Of a DNA stretch of 17,137 nucleotides, positions 12,602-17,137 are shown in pieces. Position numbers and translations under genes: made by a program. A model generated the notes under the pieces. That model made no database searches. It saw nothing but the letters and a program-made list of their open reading frames with translations, and had not been told where the DNA came from. The number at the start of each line of letters is the position of its first letter. The first letter of the stretch is position 1. This DNA is from Betaproteobacteria bacterium UBA5582 (lineage in GTDB: Bacteria > Pseudomonadota > Gammaproteobacteria > Burkholderiales > Rhodocyclaceae). The DNA lies in the NCBI GenBank assembly GCA_002425245.1, contig DILW01000121.1:1-17137 (forward strand). Direction: 5' to 3'.

Positions 12602-12989
12602 GCACTTCCGGGCAGGGGAAGGCCTTGGACAGGGCGCCGGCGACCAGGGTGGCGGTGCTCGTGCTGGTTTCGGGCGGTACGCGTTCGACATGGATGACCA
12701 CGGCGCGGACCAGGCGCAGCGACAGGTCGGGCGTATTGGGCAGGCAGAAGGCGTTGAGGCGGACGCCGACTTTCTCGGCGAGGAAGTCGCTGACCGCGTA
12801 GCCGTCGGCAAAACCGGCGACGTAGGCGATGCAGCGGTTGGCGCGCATGGCGACGTAGGGGTCGTTGCCCCGTTCCCCGGCCTGCAGGCGTTCGGCACTG
12901 CGGCAGTCTTCCAGCATTTCCTGGGCGGTATAGGCGTGGGCATGGCCGGCAAAGAGGGCGGCGCAGAGGATGAGCAGGCGGAATGTCAT
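12585..12989 (-). CDS. Secreted Rap1a/Tai-family protein
   Basis: The 134-residue product has a signal peptide (MTFRLLILCAALFAGHAHA, cleavage near residue 19-20). The mature part follows the Rap1a/Tai pattern, with YTAQEMLEDCRSAER, a cysteine in ANRCIAYVAGFADGYAV, and a third cysteine in NAFCLP. Named members are periplasmic immunity proteins for type VI secretion amidases (Rap1a, Tai). Most genomic homologues lie away from any effector and have no proven role. There is no effector gene in view. The ATG overlaps the stop of the methyltransferase gene (ATGA), so it is the last gene of the cphA operon. Function here is unknown. Confidence 0.82.
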   Translation of the reverse strand: MTFRLLILCAALFAGHAHAYTAQEMLEDCRSAERLQAGERGNDPYVAMRANRCIAYVAGFADGYAVSDFLAEKVGVRLNAFCLPNTPDLSLRLVRAVVIHVERVPPETSTSTATLVAGALSKAFPCPEVLEPKK

Positions 12990-13732
12990 GGGGTCTCGAA
13001 CCAGGATAGTGTTTGGTGAAGGGCGACCACGGTGCCGACGACGATTAGCGCCGGTGGCTTGATCCCCGACTCGGCGATGCGCGCCGGCAGACAGGCCAGC
13101 GTGGCCAGCAGCGTCTGCTGGTCGGGCAGGGTGCCGCGGCGGACAATGGCGGCCGGGGTGTGCGGCGGCAGGCCGTGGGCGATCATCTGCCGGCAGATTT
13201 CCTCGGCGCCGCCGACGCCCATGTAGAAGACCACGGTCTGCCCGGGACGGGCGAGTGCCGGCCAGTCGAGGTCGATCGTATGGTCTTTCAGATGGCCGGT
13301 GACGAAGGTTACCGACTGGGCGTGCTCGCGATGGGTCAGCGGGAAGCCGGCGTAGGCCGCACAGCCGGCGGCGGCGGTGACGCCGGGGACGACCTCGAAG
13401 GGAATGCCGGCGGCGTGCAGGACTTCCAGCTCCTCGCCGCCGCGGCCGAAGATGAAGGGGTCGCCGCCCTTGAGGCGGACCACGGCCAGTCCTTCACGGG
13501 CCAGATCGACGAGCAGATGGTTGATTTCCTCCTGCTTCAGCGTGTGCTTGGCCGCCTTCTTGCCAACGTAGACCTGGCGGGCCACGGCCGGGAACAGCGC
13601 GCGCACGCCCTCGCCGACCAGATGGTCGTAGACGATGGCGTCGGCGCTGCCGATCAGGCGGGCGGCCTTGAGCGTCAGCAGGTCGGGGTCGCCGGGGCCG
13701 GCGCCGACCAGCCAGACCTTGCCGCCGCTCAC
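12986..13732 (-). CDS. cobA: Uroporphyrinogen-III C-methyltransferase (SUMT)
   Basis: The 248-residue SAM-dependent enzyme methylates uroporphyrinogen III at C2 and C7 to give precorrin-2, the entry to siroheme and cobalamin. Motifs are VGAGPGDPDLLT (residues 9-20), the DAIVYDHLV block, VVRLKGGDPFIFGRGGEE, and EVVPGVTAAAGCAAYAG with PLTHRE. It starts at a GTG (13732-13730) whose bases overlap the cphA stop (GTGA). An ATG frame further upstream would read through cphA and lacks family similarity. It is the stand-alone SUMT form, not the CysG fusion. Coupling to cphA is unexpected in pathway terms. Confidence 0.93.
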   Translation of the reverse strand: MSGGKVWLVGAGPGDPDLLTLKAARLIGSADAIVYDHLVGEGVRALFPAVARQVYVGKKAAKHTLKQEEINHLLVDLAREGLAVVRLKGGDPFIFGRGGEELEVLHAAGIPFEVVPGVTAAAGCAAYAGFPLTHREHAQSVTFVTGHLKDHTIDLDWPALARPGQTVVFYMGVGGAEEICRQMIAHGLPPHTPAAIVRRGTLPDQQTLLATLACLPARIAESGIKPPALIVVGTVVALHQTLSWFETP

Positions 13733-16305
13733 TGGCGGGTTTCGGCGATGCGCCGCTCGATGTGGGCGAGCGCTTCCTCGACCTGGTCGATCAGGATCAG
13801 GCACAGGTCGCCGGGTTGCAGCCTGGCGAGCGCCGTGTCGATGGCGAGGAATTCGCCGTTGATCGCTTCGACATGGCGGACCCGCGTCGACTTGGCCAGG
13901 CCGTCGCGCAGCAGGCCGATCACTTCGCCGTCGGCGCGGCCGCGCTGGCAGGCATCTTGATAGAGGACGACCTCGTCGAAGGCTTCGCCGAGGATTTCGG
14001 TTTGCTGGCGGATGTCCTCGTCGCGCCGGTCGCCGGCGCCGCTGATGACGACTAGGCGCTTGTTCGCCGGCATCGCCTCGACGGCGCCGACCAGGGCGAG
14101 CATGGCGTCCGGGTTGTGGCCGTAGTCGGCGATCAGGGTGGCGCCACGGTAGTCGAAGACGTTGAAGCGGCCGGGGGCGGTCGCCGCGTCGCTGACGAAA
14201 CCGGCTAGCGCCCGTTCGACGGTGTCCCAGTCGTAGCCGAGCGCCCAGGCGGTGGCGACAGCAGCCATCACGTTCTCGATCTGGAAGCCGATGGTGCCAT
14301 TGCGCGTCAGCGGCACCCGCGACAGCGGGATGCGATGCTTGCGCCGGCCTTCGCCACAGACGATGTCGCCCTGTTCGACGTAGAGCACGCGCTTGCCCTG
14401 GGCGCGGTGCGTGGCCAGCACCGGGTGGGTCGGATCGATGGCGAAGAAGCAGACGTGGCCCGAGCAGTGCGGCGCCATCGCCGCCACCACCGGGTCGGCG
14501 GCGTTGAGCACGGCGATGCCGGTGGGCGCGACGTTCTGGACGATGACGCGCTTGATCACCGCCAGGTCATGCACGGTGGTGATGTAGTTGAGGCCGAGGT
14601 GGTCGCCCAGGCCAATATTGGTGACCACGGCGACGTCGCACATGTCGAAGCCGAGACCCTCGCGCAGCAGGCCGCCGCGCGCCGTTTCCAGGACCGCCGC
14701 GTCGACGTCGGGGTGGGCGAGCACGTTGCGCGCGCTGCGCGGGCCGGAGCAGTCGCCGTCGTCGATGCGCTTGTTCTGCACGTAGATGCCGTCGGTGCTG
14801 GTCATCCCGACGCGCAGGCCGTTGGCTTCGAAGATGCGGCCGATCAGCCGGCTGGTGGTGGTCTTGCCGTTGGTGCCGGTGACCGCGACGACCGGGATGC
14901 GGCCATTGTCGCCGTCGGGATACATCATGCCGACGATCGCCTCGCCGACCGGGCGGCCCTTGCCGAACGAGGGATCGAGGTGCATGCGCAGGCCGGGCGC
15001 GGCATTGACTTCGACGATGCCGCCGCCTTGTTCTTCGAGCGGCTTCAACATGGTGTCGCAGACGACGTCGATGCCGGCGATGTCGAGGCCGACCGTCTGC
15101 GCGGCGGCGATGGCGGCGGCGGCGAGTTCCGGATGCACGTCGTCGGTGACGTCGGTGGCGCTGCCGCCGGTCGACAGGTTGGCGTTGTTGCGCAGGACGA
15201 CGCGGACGCCGCGCTCGGGAACCGATTCGGCGCTGTAGCCCTGCTCGGCGAGGCGGGCCAGGGCGATGTCGTCGAAGCGGATCTTGGTCAGCGAGGTGGC
15301 GTGGCCGTCCGAGCGGCGCGGGTCGCGGTTGACGATGTCGACCAGTTCGCGGACCGAGTGCGTGCCGTCGCCGATGACCAGCGGCGGATCGCGGCGGGCG
15401 GCGGCGATCAGCTTGTCGCCGATGACCAGCAGGCGGTAGTCGTGGCCGGGCAGGTAGCGCTCGACCATGATGTCGTCGCGGAACTCGATGGCGACGCGGT
15501 AGGCGCGGCGCACCTGTTCCTCGGTCGTCAGATTGACCGAGATGCCCTTGCCCTGGTTGCCGTCCTGCGGCTTGACCACCACCGGCAGGCCGATTTCCTG
15601 GGCGGCGGCCCAGGCGTCGTCCTCGTCGGCGACCGGGCGGCCGGTCGGCACGGCGACGCCGGCGGCGTGCAGCAACTGCTTGGTCAGTTCCTTGTCCTGC
15701 GCGATCGATTCGGCAATGGCGCTGGTGTGGCTGGTTTCCGCGGCCTGGATGCGTTTCTGCTTGCTGCCCCAGCCGAACTGGACCAGGCTGCCCTGGGTCA
15801 GGCGGCGGAAGGGAATGCCGCGGGCGACGGCGGCGGCGACGATGGCGCCGGTCGAGGGACCGAGGCGGATGTCCTCGTCGAGCTCGCGCAATTCCTTGAG
15901 GGTGGCGTCAAGGTCGAAGGGGGTGTCGTCGAGCGCTGCCCGGCAGAGCTGTTCGGCGCGCTCGAAGGCGATCCGGCCGACATCCTCCTCGGTGTATTCG
16001 ACGACCACCTGGTAGACACCGTTTTCGACGGTCTGCGCCGTCCGGCTGAAGGTGACCGGGCAGCCGGCCTGGGCCTGCAGGCCGAGGGCTGCGAACTCCA
16101 GCGCGTGGGCCATCGAGACGGTGTCGAGGTGATCGGTCGGGATCAACTCGCCGAGCTCCGGGAAACGGGCGCGCAGGCGGGTTTCGAAACCGGGCAGGTC
16201 GGCGATGGCGCACTCGGCGCCGGTGCAGGTGACGATGGCCTGGATGGCGGTGTGGCGGCTCCACAGGTTGGGGCCGCGCAGGGCACGGATACGGGAAACG
16301 TCCAT
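13729..16305 (-). CDS. cphA: Cyanophycin synthetase CphA
   Basis: The 858-residue enzyme polymerises aspartate and arginine into cyanophycin, a cytoplasmic nitrogen and carbon store. An N-terminal domain (about 1-160, MDVSRIRALRGPNLWSRHTA) is followed by an ATP-grasp domain (about 215-460) with VVVKPQDGNQGKGISV at 242-257 and EVNAAPGLRMHL at 432-443, then a Mur-ligase-like domain with the P-loop GTNGKTT at 477-483. The Mur C-terminal domain is present (LIADYGHNPDAM, SGAGDRRDEDI). Length is near the family norm. AAGGA lies eight bases before the ATG. The upstream paralogue ends 15 bases before it. Confidence 0.96.
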   Translation of the reverse strand: MDVSRIRALRGPNLWSRHTAIQAIVTCTGAECAIADLPGFETRLRARFPELGELIPTDHLDTVSMAHALEFAALGLQAQAGCPVTFSRTAQTVENGVYQVVVEYTEEDVGRIAFERAEQLCRAALDDTPFDLDATLKELRELDEDIRLGPSTGAIVAAAVARGIPFRRLTQGSLVQFGWGSKQKRIQAAETSHTSAIAESIAQDKELTKQLLHAAGVAVPTGRPVADEDDAWAAAQEIGLPVVVKPQDGNQGKGISVNLTTEEQVRRAYRVAIEFRDDIMVERYLPGHDYRLLVIGDKLIAAARRDPPLVIGDGTHSVRELVDIVNRDPRRSDGHATSLTKIRFDDIALARLAEQGYSAESVPERGVRVVLRNNANLSTGGSATDVTDDVHPELAAAAIAAAQTVGLDIAGIDVVCDTMLKPLEEQGGGIVEVNAAPGLRMHLDPSFGKGRPVGEAIVGMMYPDGDNGRIPVVAVTGTNGKTTTSRLIGRIFEANGLRVGMTSTDGIYVQNKRIDDGDCSGPRSARNVLAHPDVDAAVLETARGGLLREGLGFDMCDVAVVTNIGLGDHLGLNYITTVHDLAVIKRVIVQNVAPTGIAVLNAADPVVAAMAPHCSGHVCFFAIDPTHPVLATHRAQGKRVLYVEQGDIVCGEGRRKHRIPLSRVPLTRNGTIGFQIENVMAAVATAWALGYDWDTVERALAGFVSDAATAPGRFNVFDYRGATLIADYGHNPDAMLALVGAVEAMPANKRLVVISGAGDRRDEDIRQQTEILGEAFDEVVLYQDACQRGRADGEVIGLLRDGLAKSTRVRHVEAINGEFLAIDTALARLQPGDLCLILIDQVEEALAHIERRIAETRQ

Positions 16306-16320
16306 GGCTGCTTCCTTGGG

Positions 16321-17137
16321 TCAGATACGGCTGGCGACGCTGGCCGACTTGCGGGCACGGCGCGGCAGCAGGGCGAAGGGATCGGCGAGGTCGAGACCGA
16401 AGGTCTTGATGCCGGTAACGATGACATCCTGGGTCAGGCCGAGGGCCCAGCCGGCGGCGACGGCGGCGAGCACGTTGGCGATGGTTTCCGGCTTCCTGGC
16501 CTTGCCGATGGCTGGAATGTCGCCCAGCCGGCAGAGACGGATCTCGTCCTGACCGGTACCCAGGTAGATCCGGCTTTCGCTGACGTAGACGGCACGACCG
16601 CCGGCCGCCAGGTGCTGATCCAGGGCCGGGCAGTCAGGGTCGGCGGCGAACAGGATGACGCCGCCGTCGCACAGGTCGGCCAGGTCGGCCACCTGCGGGT
16701 CGCAGGCGTTGAGCACGGCGTAGCCGCTGCTGAGCACGACGTCGACCTGGGTACGGTAGGTGGCGCGCCAGGTCGTGAAGAACTCGCCGCCAGTCGGCTG
16801 GATGTCCCAGCGCGAGAGGTCTTCGGCGTCGGGCAGGATGTTGGTGACGATGCCGACCGCGCAGCGGTCGTAGGGCAGGCCTTCGCCGAGGATGACGCGG
16901 CCGCCGTTCTCGATCACCGCCGCTTCGACGGCGCGGTTGAGCAGCAGCCGGCGACCGCCGGCAAAGTTGGCGGCGTCCTGCTTCTGCACCCGGCGGCGGC
17001 CGAGGAAGACGCCGTCGCTGCAGGCCAGGCCAAAGGCGCGCCCGGAGAGGTGGAGGAGCTGGGCAACGAGGTGCGCAACCGGCGTCTTGCCGCGCGAGGC
17101 GGGGACGCCGATCCCCGGAATGCGGCCGCTCGGGTGC
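16321..17137 (-). CDS. Second cyanophycin synthetase, CphA2/CphA'-like (5' part outside window)
   Basis: The C-terminal 271 residues are visible; the frame is open to the window edge. The Mur-ligase-like P-loop appears as ASRGKTPV, keeping GKT but differing from the TNGKTTT of the neighbouring CphA. FGLACSDGVFLGRRR and later ALNACDPQVADL and KPETIANVLAAVAAGWALG align with CphA. The protein stops soon after this, at a basic tail (LLPRRARKSASVASRI), so it lacks the Mur C-terminal domain. Truncated paralogues of this kind are known (CphA2 in cyanobacteria, CphA' in betaproteobacteria). Cyanobacterial CphA2 uses beta-aspartyl-arginine dipeptide, which may apply here. Confidence 0.88.
   Translation of the reverse strand, partial: HPSGRIPGIGVPASRGKTPVAHLVAQLLHLSGRAFGLACSDGVFLGRRRVQKQDAANFAGGRRLLLNRAVEAAVIENGGRVILGEGLPYDRCAVGIVTNILPDAEDLSRWDIQPTGGEFFTTWRATYRTQVDVVLSSGYAVLNACDPQVADLADLCDGGVILFAADPDCPALDQHLAAGGRAVYVSESRIYLGTGQDEIRLCRLGDIPAIGKARKPETIANVLAAVAAGWALGLTQDVIVTGIKTFGLDLADPFALLPRRARKSASVASRI

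Noticed and set aside
13160..13960. 266-codon plus-strand frame opposite SUMT and cphA
   Set aside because: Antisense shadow of two certain genes.

Overview
The window looks like a GC-rich betaproteobacterial chromosome, most like Rhodocyclales (inferred from QueA, the YqhA-type membrane protein, the CNNM/CorC protein and the paired cyanophycin synthetases). It is interrupted by a compact integrated mobile element of about 8.9 kb. The flanks are visibly richer in GC than parts of the element, above all around 9.9-10.7 kb and the left end.

Left flank (1-3577): the 5' part of queA and an overlapping UPF0114/YqhA membrane-protein gene on the minus strand. A plus-strand DUF21-CBS-CorC (CNNM family) gene follows and converges, with a 4-base overlap, on a two-CBS-domain protein gene. 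A strong rho-independent terminator sits at 3540-3567.

Mobile element (3583-12530): it is bounded by an exact 50-bp direct repeat that is the 3' part of tRNA-Leu(CAA). The right copy belongs to the intact tRNA gene; the left copy is the displaced host tRNA 3' end next to its old terminator. Every gene I accept is on the minus strand. In transcription order these are a tyrosine integrase, two unrecognised genes, a control region, a small excisionase/AlpA-like protein, a small helical protein, a zinc-ribbon/Toprim primase, a RepA-like AAA helicase, a striking array of GGGACA iterons around a dyad (probable origin), a Nu1-like small terminase subunit, an unknown, an HK97-type major capsid protein, an unknown helical protein, a standalone sigma-70 region 4 protein and a zinc-ribbon protein. 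The left 300 bp is non-coding and carries three sets of helically phased short repeats. There is no large terminase, portal, protease, tail or lysis gene. This is best read as a phage satellite (PICI-like) that brings its own integration, replication, packaging-specificity and capsid-shell genes and would borrow the rest from a helper phage.

Right flank (12475-17137): tRNA-Leu(CAA) with a good sigma-70 promoter, then a tightly coupled minus-strand operon. Its transcription order is a truncated second cyanophycin synthetase (CphA2/CphA'-like, cut by the window edge), full-length cphA, a uroporphyrinogen-III C-methyltransferase starting at a GTG that overlaps the cphA stop, and a secreted Rap1a/Tai-family protein. 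The tRNA promoter lies at the end of this last gene and points into the element, so the integrase can be read from it.
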